A stretch of DNA of 64,000 bases from NCBI GenBank assembly GCA_014529385.2, contig CM043963.1, positions 101,551,912-101,615,911 of the forward strand, written 5' to 3'. Below the pieces are notes generated by a model that had not been told where the DNA came from, did no database searches, and was given only the letters and a program-made list of their open reading frames with translations. The DNA comes from Adiantum capillus-veneris (taxonomy: Eukaryota > Streptophyta > Polypodiopsida > Polypodiales > Pteridaceae). Positions within the stretch are counted from its first letter, which is position 1; every line of letters begins with the position of its first letter. Position numbers and translations under genes: made by a program. Positions 44,806 through 57,570 of the stretch are shown here, one piece after another.

Positions 44806-46336
44806 TGATGGGGGCTTTTCACAAGCCAAGCTCCCATACCCCTCTTCTCTCGTCCCCACCCCATGAAAACCCCCTCTTAGGGAGGGAGTGATAAAAGACA
44901 TTGGAAAAAAGTAAGAAAAAAAATAAAGTATGATTATGTAAATATATGAGAAAGGTAAAATAGGCCACCTCATGCCTGCGGGGCAGCCCATCCCCACCTT
45001 GCCTCCTTTTTCTTCACTGTTGCCCCGTCGTGTGTCCCTTTTCCTCTCCTCCACTCAAAAGGTCAACCCCCTCTCTCTTCCCCTTGTACTTTCTCCTTTC
45101 TCTCTCCCCTCAAGCTACCCCACCTTTCACCAATAATGCACCCTAACTCACATGCAACTTACCCTATCTTCCAAAATAGTATACCCCACCCCCTCTTTCT
45201 CTCTCCTATCATATCCCATGACCCAAATACCCCCCTCTCTCTCTAAAGGGTGCCATGTCTCTTGTCTTGTAGCTAAATAACCTCCCCGACACTCACACAC
45301 ACTCAGTTTCACTGAAAAAGGTGCCCACAGACCCATCCCCACCTGGTGGTTACCTGATTTTTCTTGTGTTCACACACATCTGCACACAGATTCACCTCTG
45401 AACACACTCCCCTCTCTCCCCTCTTGTAATTACTTTATTCTCCATGTCACCTCTCACTTTTTCTCATCCACCCATCTCTCTCTCTTAGTCTCTCTCTCAT
45501 GAGACTGCTATTCTGGCACATATACACACAGCCAGATAAGTGGGGCCCATAGTCACATGGCCTATGTAGATAATGATTTCTTCATTTCTAAATTCTAGAA
45601 TTTCTCCCCCCCCTCCTCCCCTATATAAAGAGGGGTCACCATCACACAAAATACACAACATCACCAAAGAACACACTATGCACTGTGTGTGCCTAGTGCA
45701 CACACACATACCCACACCATCACCATCACCATCACCGCAATCACCATGCTTGTCTTGAGCATGACCTCTACACCCTTGGCTATGGAAGATGAAGGGCAAC
45801 TAAATGAAGAATGATGGCCATAACCCTCGTGCGAGTCTTCGCCATCAACTCCCACCTATCCACCATGTGCTCTACCACTCTCTCCCTTCTCATTCCCCTA
45901 CCCTATGCTCCCCATTTCATCGCCTTATTCTCTAAATAAAGCTTGAGGTTTTGTGAGTATGTTTTTTTGCAATGTTTTGCCCATGTGAGGTGTGCGGAAT
46001 CACCACCTAGTCTTGTGTTTGGAGTGAGCTTGTGTATGTGTGAAGGGTGTGCGGATTCGCCATCCTTTTGTGGTGCCTAAGTACTAAGCCGCTATACCCC
46101 CTCCCTCACTCTCTCTCTCTCTCACTTGATCTCATTCCCTTTCCTCTTCATCATTACTCCCAAGCATCCATCTCTCTTGGATGAAAATTTTGTTATGGTG
46201 GTGTGTTGTTTGCGTCCTAGCCGCTGAAGCTAGGTGGTGCCCCCTATTTGCTTTACCATGACAGGCTCGAGGCACGCCATTCGGTCCCCGGTGTTTTAGA
46301 GGCCATCGGGGTTCGGGGTTCGCTTTGCTCCGGTCA
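44806..46336 (+). repeat. Gypsy 2 5' LTR
   Basis: 1531 bp, TG...CA, T/C-rich, with a TATATAAAG box at 45623-45630 followed by a CACCATCACC repeat. Confidence 0.95.
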
Positions 46337-46338
46337 TT

Positions 46339-46355
46339 TGGTGCCCTCACTGAGG
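46339..46355 (+). other. Gypsy 2 candidate primer binding site
   Basis: TGGTGCCCTCACTGAGG starts two bases after the LTR CA end. The tRNA is not identified. Confidence 0.5.
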
Positions 46356-47887
46356 ATCTTTTCATGAAACCCTTCAGTTTACAAGACTGAAATCCCTAAA
46401 CTATTGTGAATGGATGAATGGCTAGCAGGATTTACTAATTGGACGACAGAAGAAGAAGAGATCCAAGCACAACTAGACGAACTCCGTATCTCCATCGAAG
46501 CTCGAGTGCCAGGCATAACGGTAATCGATTTGCAGTGGGAGAGTCAATCAACACGCCAAACCCAGTGGATATACATAGGCCAAGTGCCAAGAAGAAGAAG
46601 GAGAAGGTCGAAACCATGTCCGCAACCTACAACCAACCCACAACAACAAAATGGAAGGAGCTCTACACAATAGAGGATCAATACTATTCTACTTTGAGAA
46701 TCGGGTAACTCAAGTCACCGAGGTAATTATCACAGTCAGTTTTCAAGTCGCACCTGATGCTGCAGCACAGATAACGGAATCATTGGCTCACACTCTCACT
46801 AGAGAAACTAGAGATCTACTGAGTTTGTTTCAGGAAAGAACACCACCCTCTCCCACAAGCTTGGACAGTGAATAAGCACCTCTAAGCTTCACATGAATCA
46901 GTACAAACTACCTCAAGACAGATCACACATACCAACACGTGTACGCTCAATCAAGGTAATACTGGATTTGAAGGCTCACTACCAGCACGTCATTGACACC
47001 ATGCTGGGTGGGGAGCGATTTTTTGAGGTTCTGGCATCAGATCAACCATTTGTCCTACCTTTGGTACAAGGCAATGTACCATTTGAAGTTTTAATCTATG
47101 TCCTAGTATAAGAGGGTATACACGCCTCCTTGTAAAGAAGAAAAAAACTTTTGCAAGTTAAGCAGTGTGTCTTTCTAGCTCTCTCTTAGTAATCATGGCA
47201 AGTGTAGCATTTCCAACATTGAAAGGAAAGAAGGGGGAGGATTTGGTAACAGACTTCCTAGATGACTTTGAAGTAGCATGTGTAGTGAGCAACAAAGATA
47301 CGGATGAATCCCGGGTTAGAATCTTTAAGCATCTCATGAAGCTAGAAGCTAGATCATGGTACAATGCACTTCCACAAGCAACCAAGGATGACTAGGAACC
47401 CTTAAAAACCGCTTTTAAGAGGCGCTTTGGGGGAGGTACCACTTTAGAAAAGTTGTGGGACAAGTTGAGAGACTTGAAGCAGGAGGGTCTTTTAGAATAT
47501 GCCACCTATGAGTCCAAATTTGTGGATTTGTGGGAACGGTGGGTTGAGTCACTGGCAAGGGGGGAAGCCGCACCCGATTTCCTAAAAAAAGATCAGTTCA
47601 CGCATGGCTTATGGCCGCTTCTCAAGGAGAAGGTGAAAGGTATATTCTCGGCTACGTACGAGTTAGCCGTTGAGATTGCTCGCCTTAAAGACAAGAAGCT
47701 GCGAATGAAAGCCAAAGAAACCGAGTCAACAGAATCAGGAACATCGCGTCGACCAGCAACTACGACAACAACCATTCCACCACCACCACCGGCTCTTGGG
47801 GTAAGAGATGACCAACAAGATATGTTGGCCCATATTACTGACCAACAACAGAATTTGTCTATCCACTTAATACAACAAGGGAGGAGT

Positions 47888-48029
47888 TGTTGAGAGAGAA
47901 GGAGAGAACACAGAAGTAGAACCCCAAAGTGTGTAGAATACACACATGAGATGATGTATATATAGAGGGGACCTGGGTGCCATATATAGAGAAGCCATAT
48001 ATTGAGTAGCTTCACATATAAGCTCAACA
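47888..48029 (-). repeat. Nested element 3' LTR
   Basis: 142 bp, matches 50355-50496. Confidence 0.95.
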
Positions 48030-48740
48030 CCCCCGCTCAAATAAGGGTCCCTAACTGTGGATGAAAAAACCCTTGGGGGATCAAGGGAAAAACCCACAGC
48101 TCTATATACACCCACCGTTATATTATAAAAATCATTAAATATACAAATGTTTACGAGGAGCTACATCACTCCTTTTACAATGAATGTTTTATGAGGAGTT
48201 ACATTACTCCTATCCTATCAAATACAATAATGAATACAAAGGTTCAATAAAGAGGTATAAAAGCTATCGATTAGCTTGTAATCAAAAGTGTCTCCGTGAA
48301 TCTGCTGTGTAGCTTGTCATCAATATCGCATCACCAAACATGTCTTCATGTTGTCATCAATATGGCATCACCAAACATATCTTCATAAATCGTTTATTGT
48401 CACCAAGTTTGTCTTCATAAAATCAATTCTTTGATCAATCCTACATAGATCATAAACTCCAAAAAGAACATGTCATGAAAATTATTAGCATCGTTAATGA
48501 AATAATTACGTTCACAATGCCATAAGAGATGGTTCGCGACGCCACTCTTTTGACGACATATATACGCACGACAACATATGGTACATAAAGTATAAATGTA
48601 AAAGTACAAAATGTGTGATTACGTGATACAAATGATATGTGTATATACTACATAAAACAACATTTATTAATGTAGTGATCAATGAATACCATCAAAGTAT
48701 TAACAAAATATCATCATTATATCAATAAAAATGAATAAAT

Positions 48741-49130
48741 GACCATGGTATCAACGAAAAGCATCATGATATCACCGAGAATAATCATTGTATCAACGAA
48801 ACAACATCATGGCATCACCGAGAATAACCATGGTATCAACGAAACATCATCATGGCATCACCGAGAATAACCATGGTATCAACGAAACACCATCATGGTA
48901 TCACCGAGAATAACCATGGTATCAACAAAAATCACCATGGAATCAACGAAACAACATCATGGCATCACCGAGAATAACCATGGTATCAACGAAACATCAT
49001 CATGGCATCACCGAGAATAACCATGGTATCAATGAAATATCATCATGGCACCACCGAGAATAACCATGATATCAATGACATATCATCATGGTATCAACGA
49101 AAATCACCATGACCAAAGTATTAACAAAAC
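48741..49130. repeat. About 42-bp tandem repeat (CATCATGG / ACCATGG)
   Basis: Units such as ATAACCATGGTATCAACGAA followed by ACATCATCATGGCATCACCG recur about nine times with slight variation inside the nested element. Confidence 0.85.
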
Positions 49131-49456
49131 ATCATCATGGTACCATCAAAATCACTATGATATCAATGAGAAATTATCAATAAAACGACGTAAACTATAT
49201 CTCTAAAAGAATAATTATACGAGAATCAATGAACGAGTATATCATATAACAAAAGATCATGTACCAACAGTAGCTCGATAGAATTTGGACGATCATCAAC
49301 GGCTCGACTGAATCGGAACGATGTGTAACTGGCTTCTGCAGCAAAATTACGTCAGTAACAAATATATGATTGATGAAGAAAAATATAATTGAGAAGTTTT
49401 CAATTATGAGAAAAATCAAAAGCAAAAAGTAAAATTTTGATTTTCAAACATATTCG

Positions 49457-50330
49457 CAGTCCGAGACGATAACCCAAAATCGGTGCAGAATTTAGAGAAA
49501 CTTTCTTCTGCAAAGTTATAGACCACATCGATTCCGGTCTTCCATAGCGGGTAGTTTCTTCTGCAAAGTTGTAGAACACATCGATTCCGGTCTCTCACGC
49601 GGGTAGTTTCTGCAAAATCGTTTTCAATAAGCAGAAAAATAAAAAACAAAAAATGGAAATTGCTTTTTATGTATGTACGCAGTCCGCGAACGATAACTCA
49701 AAATCGGTGCAGAATTTGAAAACACTTCCTTCTGCAAATTTGTAACCCACATCGATTCCGATCTCTTTGGCGGGTAGTTTCTGCAAAATCGTTTTCAATT
49801 AGTAAAAAAATCAAAAACAAAAAGCGAAAGTTGCTTTTCAGGTATGTGTGCAGTCCACGAACGATAACTCAAAATCGGTGCAGAATTTGAAAACACTTCC
49901 TTCTGCAAAGTTGTAGACCACATCGATTCCGGTCTCCTTAGCGGGTAGTTTCTGCAAAATAGTTTCCAATTAGCAGAAAAATCAAAAACAAAAAGCGAAA
50001 GTTTCTTTTTAGGTATGTACGCAGTCCGCGAACGATAACTCAAAATCGGTGCAGAATTTGAAAAAACTTTCATCTGCAAAGTTGTAGACCACATTGATTC
50101 CGGTCTCTGGCTCGGGTAGTTCCTGCAAAATCGTTTCCAATTAGCAGAAAAATCAAAAACAAAATGCGGAAGCTGTTTTTCAGGTATGTACGCAGTCCGT
50201 GAACGATAACTCAAAATTGGTGCAGAATTTGAAGAAACTTTCTTCTGCAAAGTTGTAGACCACATCAATTCCGATTCCTACAGAGGGTAGTTTCTGCAAA
50301 ATCGATTTTGATCAGGAGAAAAATCGAAAA
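49457..50330 (-). repeat. 171-bp tandem repeat, five units
   Basis: Units starting CAGTCCGCGAACGATAAC lie near 49457, 49680, 49851, 50022 and 50193. The last three spacings are 171 bp. 171 is 57 codons, and one minus-strand frame stays open across several units (SNSAPILSYRSRTAYIPEK repeated). Confidence 0.85.
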
Positions 50331-50354
50331 CAAAAACGTACTGCTCTGATACCA

Positions 50355-50496
50355 TGTTGAGAGAGAAGGAGAGAACACAGAAGTAGAACCCCAAAGTGTG
50401 TAGAATACACACATGCGATGATGTATATATAGAGGGGACCTGGGTGCCATATATAGAGAAGCCATATATTGAGTAGCTTCACATATAAGCTCAACA
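50355..50496 (-). repeat. Nested element 5' LTR
   Basis: 142 bp, next to the Met primer site at 50343-50354. Confidence 0.95.
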
Positions 50497-51128
50497 GGAG
50501 TCAAGAAAGAGATCAAGACCCTGGAAGAGCACGACGACAAAACAGGGAGTATCATTGCTACAACTGCGGAGAAGACGGTCACGGTATGTACTACTGTCCC
50601 AAACCACGACAAAACTATAATAGAGGAGGTAGGAGGAACCAATTGTCACCCCCTAGAGAAAGAACACCCCCACCCCGAGCACCACCCCCACCAACACAAA
50701 TTCTACGTCCACCACAGACACCACTACAAGCATCCATCCCACCTCTTCCACCAGCCCCACCACTCGATCGCCCTGTAAACATCATAAGGCTAGAAGAGAA
50801 AGGAAAAGCTGTAGTAGTGGATCCACCCAGAGAAAAGGAGAGGGACAAGGGTAAGGAGAAGGTAACCTTTTTAGAACCACTTGAAGCCATGACTGTGAAA
50901 AGAGCTAGGAGGGAGAAAGCTACACAATCAGATGATGAGAGAAGCATGAGAGGAGAAACTAGCAAGAGGCCATCCAGGCCACGACGAAAATTGGGCATCA
51001 CCGACTTCCAGCTAGGGGAAAGTTCTAAGCCCTATGATCTAACATTGGATGTGTCAGATCAAGGACCGAAGATTACATGGCCACAACTGCTACATCTTGT
51101 ACCTAAAGTAAGGCGACAATGATCTAAA

Positions 51129-54100
51129 ATGTTAAGTACAAGACGCTCCAAAACAAAGGTAGCCGGAGATATTTCGGGATGCAACATGGATGACATCCTT
51201 CCAATTGTCGACGTAAACATAAAAGGAAAGAGGGTTGGAAACACCTACATTGATGGAGGTGCACAAATCTGTGTAATGAGCGAAGCTATGATGCTTCGAT
51301 TAGGGCTCGAGGTTGACATGCCTTCTCCATGCAAGGCAAAGATGACAAACAACGCAAAAGTAAAGTGTGTGGGTGCGGTAAGTGCCGTGAAAATCAAAGC
51401 TTTCACCACTGAGGTAGAGGTAGATGTTTTTGTAATGCCTACTAAGGGGGAGGGCTATCCACTAATTTTGGGAAGGCCATGGTTGATGGCCATGAAGGCA
51501 AAACAAGACTGGGGTACTGGCCTTCTACGCATGACCGGTAAGAAAGGAGAGACAATCTACTACGACATGAGGATTGGCAAGCAGAAGCAAATGAATCTGG
51601 AAACATCGGCAGATGAAACCACTAGTGAATCTTCCAGTTCTGAGGAGGAGACCACATCCACCGACGAAAGTGACAGTTCCATTGATGTGATGGGTATCAT
51701 TATGAAGGATCCACAAAGGGTAAGCACAACTGGTGATCCATCAACAAAAGGGCAACCCAATTAAGAGGAGAGCAAATCACCTGGCCTAGGAGGAAGTAGG
51801 TTGAAGGGTATGTTGTCTACGGAATTAACACTTGAGGAGAAAGATAGTTTTTTGCAAATGTTGATGGGATTTCCTAACCTGTTCATTGACAACTATGAAA
51901 GAATCACAGGCATTACAGTGGTGGAACATCATATTAAGCTGAAGGAAGGGGTAAAACCAGTTGTGCAAAAGCTACGACGACTGGGGGCCATACAAGAAAA
52001 GGCACTCTTGGCCGAGGTAAGGAAACTGCTAGAGGCGGGATTCATCTATCCTGTAGAAAACGCAGAATGGGTGTCACCCGTAGTGGTGACGCCTAAAAAG
52101 AATGGTAAGTGGAGGGTCTGTGTTGACTACAAACCACTAAATGCAGCTACAAAGAGAGACCACTTTCCTCTCCCTTTCTTGGATGAAATTCTGAATGAAG
52201 TAGCGGGTTTTGAATGCTATACCGTCTGTGATGGTTATTTTGGATACTTTCAAATACGCATAGCCTTGGAAGATCAGCTAAAACCCACTTTTATCACACC
52301 ATGGGGTTGTTTTGCATACAGGGTTATGCCATTTGGTCTCACAAATGCACCTGCCACATTCCAGAGATATGTCACATATGTTTTTCAACCGTTCTTTGGA
52401 ACATCCATAAGAGTGTTCATTGATGATTTTTGTATATATAGCTCCCGTATTTCACATTTAGAAAAGGTAACTAAAGGTTTGGCCAGGTTGCAGAGCCTAG
52501 GTGGGCAATTAAATGTGGATAAATGTCACATTGGGGAGAGTAAAGTCATTCTACTAGGCCATGAAATTTCAGCAAAAGGTATCAACGCCGAGCCAAGTAA
52601 GGTGTCCGCACTCATAGCCCTACCTTCACCAACGACCGCACGTCAACTGGTCTCTTTTCTACAGAAGGTGAGGTACTTAAGTAGATTCATACATCTACTA
52701 TCACAACTTGTTCTACCACTGCAACAACTCACTCAAAGATCAACTTTCACTTGGGACGAGGAAAGCGAACATCACTACAACAAGGTAAAGGAGGTCTTAG
52801 CCACTTTGCCAACTATCTCACCACCTAAGTGGGATGAAAAATTCTATGTCACCTCAAGTGTTGGTGATGACTCATTGGGGGCTGTGCTACTCCAAAAGGA
52901 TACGACGACATCTTTCATGAGGCCAATCTACTTCTCTAGTCGAATGATGACAGCAGGAGAGAAAGGTTTCACCCATGTGGAACACTTAGTCCTAGCTCTT
53001 AGATTTGCAACTACAAAGTTTAGGTCATATTTGCTGCCTAAGCAATTTGTGATTCTAACCACGGATGAAATATTTTCCTATGTTGTACAACACATGGATG
53101 TGTCTGCTAGAATTACTAAATGGCTAGTTCGTCTGCAAGAGTTTGACTACACGGTACAGGTAGAAAGCACGACAAGGGCAAGTTTGGGGGGACTCATGAC
53201 CTACCAAGTCTTTGAAAGGAAGGAGAAGCAATCTAAGGAAGGAGAAGTCCGATTACCTCCAGTACCACCGATGGTAGAAGGAGCATACTCTCTCTACTTT
53301 GATGGAGCCTACAAGCGAGCGTCCGACAAAGCAGCTGCAGGCATAGTGGTCTTTGATGACAAAGGGACAAAGGTATTTTCGTTGGGCCAATTGTTAGATT
53401 CACATTCTAACAATGAAACTGAGTATGCAGCACTAACCAAGGGTCTACAATGGTGCGTCTTGCAAGGTGTACAACGCCTTAATGTATTTGGGGATGCTCT
53501 ACTTCTGGTAAGGCAAGTAAATGGAGCATGGACATGCAAGAATCATAGTTTAAGGACTCACTTAAGTGGTGTAAAAACCTTGTTGGGTAAGTTTGAAGAA
53601 GTTCAAATACACCATATCCCAAGGGCTCAAAACCAAGAAGCAGATGCCCTAGCAAGTGAAAGACTATAGGAAGTGGTGGTTGGAGCAATAAAACAAAAAC
53701 TCCCTCTATTTCAAGGAAGTGATGCCTTGCCTGACATCATGCATTTTTTGGAAACAGGGGAATGCTCATCAGATTTAACAAAGGGACAAAAGCAATGGCT
53801 GACGCGGAAGGCCACAAGGTATCGACTCATCAATGATGGTTTGTATTGTAAGGGTAAGGACCAAATACTCAGGAAGGTCCCTCTCTCTCAGGAAATCACG
53901 GGAGTAATTGCTAGTTGTCACGACGGGGTTTGTGGTGGTCACTTTTCCCTAGACATAACAAGTAGGAAAATCTTGCAGGTAGGCTTCATATGGCCTAGCC
54001 TCAACCGTGATGTACACCATTGGTGCAAAACGTGTAAGTTGTGTCAAAATGCCGGCACTAGGTCACTTATGCCTGAACCACAGACACCCATTCTCTCATA

Positions 54101-55065
54101 TGGCCCATTTGAAAAATGGGGTATCGATGCCATTGGGCCATTACCTAGGGCCAACTCAGGAAAATTCTACATTATCATGGGGGTCGACTACATGACTAGA
54201 TGGGCAGAGACTACAACCACCACTAGAATCACAGCGGTAGAGGTAGACAAATTTATCTACGAGCACATATGCTGTAGGTTTGGCACACCTTTAGAGATCA
54301 TCTCTGATAGAGGGCCATGTTTCAGAGTAGACTTGGTAGGAGAATTAATGCAGAAACTGGGCATTACAAGGAGGCACTCTTCACCATATTACCCTCAATG
54401 TAATGGCCTAGTTGAAAGGGTAAATTGAATGGTTTCTAAAATTATTACCAAGCAGGTAAACAATCATCCTAGAGACTGGGATAAGTATCTACTACCAGCT
54501 TTATGGGCCTACAGAACTTCATTTCGTACATCCTTGGGATTCACACCGTATCATCTAGTATTTGGTAAGGAATCAATCTTGCCCATTGAAGTGCAACTAC
54601 AAAGTCTCAGAGTAATGGCAAGCCAACTTCAACAACCCAACATGCGTTTGAGAGATCACATCATCAACTTGGAAAGACTGCAATTGGACAGAGAAGAAGC
54701 AATAAATTATTATGCAACACAAGCAGAGCATAGACGGCTTAGCTTTAACGAGCATCTCCGGAAAAAAAGAATTGAAGAAAGGAATGTTGGTGCTCCGCTA
54801 CGACAAACGCTTCGATACGCACAAGGATAAGAAACTCCTACTCCGATGGGAAGGTCCTTTCATCATCAGGAAAAAGTATGCCAATGGAAGCTACCAGCTT
54901 ATGGAGGCTGATGGAAAACTTCATAAAACCAGGGTAAATGGTTGGCGACTTAAACCTTATTTTCTTCGATTTGACCAGGCTCCACCTATTGACATTCCAG
55001 ATGAGGACACACCATCAGCCGCCACCTCCGACGATAATGATCAAACACATGAGCTAGAGACATGA
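51129..55065 (+). mobile_element. Gypsy 2 pol region (PR, RT, RNase H, second RNase H, integrase)
   Basis: Protease near 51.24 kb (YIDGGAQICVMSE) and LILGRPWL near 51.47 kb. RT from 51.8 kb: KWRVCVDYKPLN, MPFGLTNAPATFQRYV, VFIDDFCIYS. First RNase H region 52.8-53.2 kb (GDDSLGAVLLQKD). Second RNase H at about 53.28-53.66 kb: YFDGAYKRASDKAAAGIVVF, NNETEYAALTKGL, NQEADALASE. Integrase: zinc region GGHFS ... CKTCKLCQNAG near 53.93-54.05 kb, core WGIDAIGPLP, ISDRGPCF, SSPYYPQCNGLVERVN, and a C-terminal part with KKLLLRWEGPFIIRK. No chromodomain. A few breaks only. Confidence 0.94.
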
Positions 55066-55077
55066 ATGCCTCTAGCC

Positions 55078-55089
55078 AAAAGGGGAGGG
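55078..55089 (+). other. Gypsy 2 polypurine tract
   Basis: AAAAGGGGAGGG, four bases before the right LTR. Confidence 0.8.
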
Positions 55090-55093
55090 CTAA

Positions 55094-56645
55094 TGATGGG
55101 GTCTTTTCACAAGCCAAGCTCCCATACCCCTCTTCTCTCGTCCCCACCCCATGAAAACCCCCTCTTAGGGAGGGAGTGATAAAAGACATTGGAAAAAAGT
55201 AAGAAAAAAAATAAAGTATGATTATGTAAATATATGAGAAAGGTAAAATAGGCCACCTCATGCCTGCGGGGCAGCCCATCCCCACCTTGCCTCCTTTTTC
55301 TTCACTGTTGCCCCGTCGTGTGTCCCTTTTCCTCTCCTCCACTCAAAAGGTCAACCCCCTCTCTCTTCCCCTTGTCCTTTCTCCTTTCTCTCTCCCCTCA
55401 AGCTACCCCACCTTTCACCAATAATGCACCCTAACTCACATGCAACTTACCCTATCTTCCAAAATAGTATACCCCACCCCCTCTTTCTCTCTCCTATCAT
55501 ATCCCATGACCCAAATACCCCCCTCTCTCTCTAAAGGGTGCCATGTCTCTTGTCTTGTAGCTAAATAACCTCCCCGACACTCACACACACTCAGTTTCAG
55601 TGAAAAAGGTGCCCACAAACCCATCCCCACCGGGTGGTTACCTGATTTTTCTTGTGTTCACACACATCTGCACACAGATTCACCTCTGAACACACTCCCC
55701 TCTCTCCCCTCTTGTAATTACTTTATTCTCCATGTCACCTCTCACTTTTTCTCATCCACCCATCTCTCTCTCTTAGTCTCTCTCTCATGAGACTGCTGTT
55801 CTGGCACATATACACACAGCCAGACAAGTGGGGCCCACAGGCACATGGCCTATGTAGATAATGATTTCTTCATTTCTAAATTCTAGAATTTCTCCCCCCC
55901 CTCCTCCCCTATATAAAGAGGGGTCACCATCACACAAAATACACAACATCACCAAAGAACACACTATGCACTGTGTGTGCCTAGTGCACACACACATACC
56001 CACACCATCACCATCACCATCACCATCACCATCACCGCAATCACCATGCTTGTCTTGAGCATGACCTCTACACCCTTGGCTATGGAAGATGAAGGGCAAC
56101 TAAATGAAGAATGATGGCCATAACCCTCGTGCGAGTCTTCGCCATCAACTCCCACCTATCCACCATGTGCTCTACCACTCTCTCCCTTCTCATTCCCCTA
56201 CCCTATGCTCCCCATTTCATCGCCTTATTCTCTAAATAAAGCTTGAGGTTTTGTGAGTATGTTTTCTTGCAATGTTTTGCCCATGTGAGGTGTGCGGAAT
56301 CGCCACCTAGTCTTGTGTTTGGAGTGAGCTTGTGTATGTGTGAAAGGTGTGAGGATTCGCCATCCTTTTGTGGTGCCTAAGTACTAAGCCGCTATACCCC
56401 CTCCCTCACTCTCTCTCTCTCTCACTCTCTCTCACTTGATCTCATTCCCTTTCCTCTTCATCATTACTCCCAAGCATCCATCTCTCTTGGATGAAAATTT
56501 TGTTATGGTGGTGTGTTGTTTGCGTCCTAGCCGCTGAAGCTAGGTGGTGCCCCCTGCTTGCTTTACCATGACAAGCTCGAGGCGCGCCATTCGGTCCCGG
56601 TGTTTTAGAGGCTGTTGGGGTTCGGGGTTCGCTTTGCTCCGGTCA
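55094..56645 (+). repeat. Gypsy 2 3' LTR
   Basis: 1552 bp copy of 44806-46336. Main length differences are an extra CACCAT repeat and extra CT units. TATATAAAG at 55910-55918. Confidence 0.95.
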
Positions 56646-57076
56646 ACGTGCCTGTAATTCTATAGCATATTCCGACGCGTCTTTTGAAGTATGTACCGAC
56701 GCCTATACCGTACTCTGGATCGACGACCAAACTTGCAAATTTTTTTTGGACATAGAGGGCTGGGAATTGATGTTGCATGTATTGCAAGAAAAGAAAATAG
56801 CCGTCTTTGCCCAAAGGAAGAGTGCACAAGCAACCGCACTCCACCTACAAGCTGATGCTAAAGAGCGAGTGTATGGCAATTGGAAAAATTGTAAGAATAA
56901 CATAACCACAAAATCAAAAGCGTGATCATGGAATAACAGCATAAAGATTTTATAACCATAATTAAAACATGATTCAAAAACTACAAAGCCATAAACATAA
57001 CCCGTTTTCCATATCATAACCATTACCATAACTTGCTTGTCATACCATAACCGTAACAGCCATACCATCACTACAC

Positions 57077-57330
57077 AACCATAACCATAACCATAAGCAT
57101 AAGCATAACCATAACCATAACCATAACCATAACCATAACCATAACCATAACCATAACCATAACCATAACCATAACCATAACCATAACCATAACCATAACC
57201 ATAACCATAACCATAACCATAACCATCACCATCACCATCACCATAACCATAACCATAACCATAACCATAACCATAACCATAACCATAACCATAATCATAA
57301 TCATAACCATAACCATAACCATCACATGAT
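57077..57330 (+). repeat. (ATAACC)n array in CACTA C
   Basis: About 40 nearly perfect hexamers with a short CACCAT interruption near 57226-57242. It corresponds to the degenerate GGTTAT zone of CACTA A on the other strand. Confidence 0.95.
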
Positions 57331-57570
57331 CGCCATACCCATCATGGCAAAACCATAACCTTAACTTGACTGTCAAACCTTAACCATAACATTTGTGCCA
57401 TACCACAAATATAACCATAAACCATAAACATAAGCACTATAAATCTGTATATATGCAAAAAATCATTGAGTGAGACTGTATGAAGAAGACCACAACTACA
57501 AAAAAGATTGTACCAAGAAGACTATATAAAAATGACTGGGTAAAACTGTATCAAGAAGATCCTCATGGTA

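Larger units (their letters stand above)
47888..50496 (-). mobile_element. 2.6-kb copia-type non-coding LTR element (TRIM/LARD-like)
   Basis: 142-bp LTRs (47888-48029 and 50355-50496; one difference seen), with ends TGTTGAG/CTCAACA. Perfect 5-bp target duplication GGAGT (47883-47887, 50497-50501). GCTCTGATACCA at 50343-50354 is the exact initiator-Met primer site on the minus strand, so the element faces left. A GAGCGGGGG purine tract lies on the minus strand next to the other LTR. The interior has no gag or pol, only tandem repeats, so it depends on another element for movement. Recent insertion in the gag of gypsy 2. Confidence 0.93.
47165..51122 (+). mobile_element. Gypsy 2 gag region (interrupted by a nested element)
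   Basis: The capsid-like part has the retrotransposon-gag pattern (RIFKHLMKLEARSWYNALP, LWDKLRDLKQEGLLEYATYE) at about 47.2-47.8 kb. After the nested element, a zinc knuckle CYNCGEDGHGMYYC lies at about 50555-50600, followed by a proline-rich and a basic stretch. The leader 46356-47164 holds small open frames of unknown meaning. Confidence 0.85.
44806..56645 (+). mobile_element. Gypsy 2: Tat-type Ty3/gypsy element with two RNase H domains
   Basis: LTRs 44806-46336 and 55094-56645 (TGATGGGG...CGGTCA) differ at about 25 sites over 1.5 kb by eye, so the insertion is young. Target duplication ACGT. A candidate primer site follows the left LTR (TGGTGCCCTCACTGAGG, 46339 on). A purine tract AAAAGGGGAGGG lies before the right LTR. 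Coding order is gag, protease, RT, RNase H, a second (archaeal-type) RNase H, integrase. The second RNase H places it in the Tat clade. It is nearly whole, with a handful of breaks besides the 2.6 kb insertion in gag (47888-50496). It sits inside CACTA C. Confidence 0.95.

Noticed and set aside
45497-45799. Open frames inside the gypsy 2 LTRs (also 55785-56099 and others)
   Set aside because: They recur only because the LTRs are repeats, and they have no domain or coding pattern.
48741-49130. Short regular repeats as a CRISPR array
   Set aside because: The units are contiguous without unique spacers and lie in a plant retroelement, so this is a simple tandem repeat.
57071-57376. Met-Val repeat open frame
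   Set aside because: A direct result of the (ATAACC)n hexamer array.
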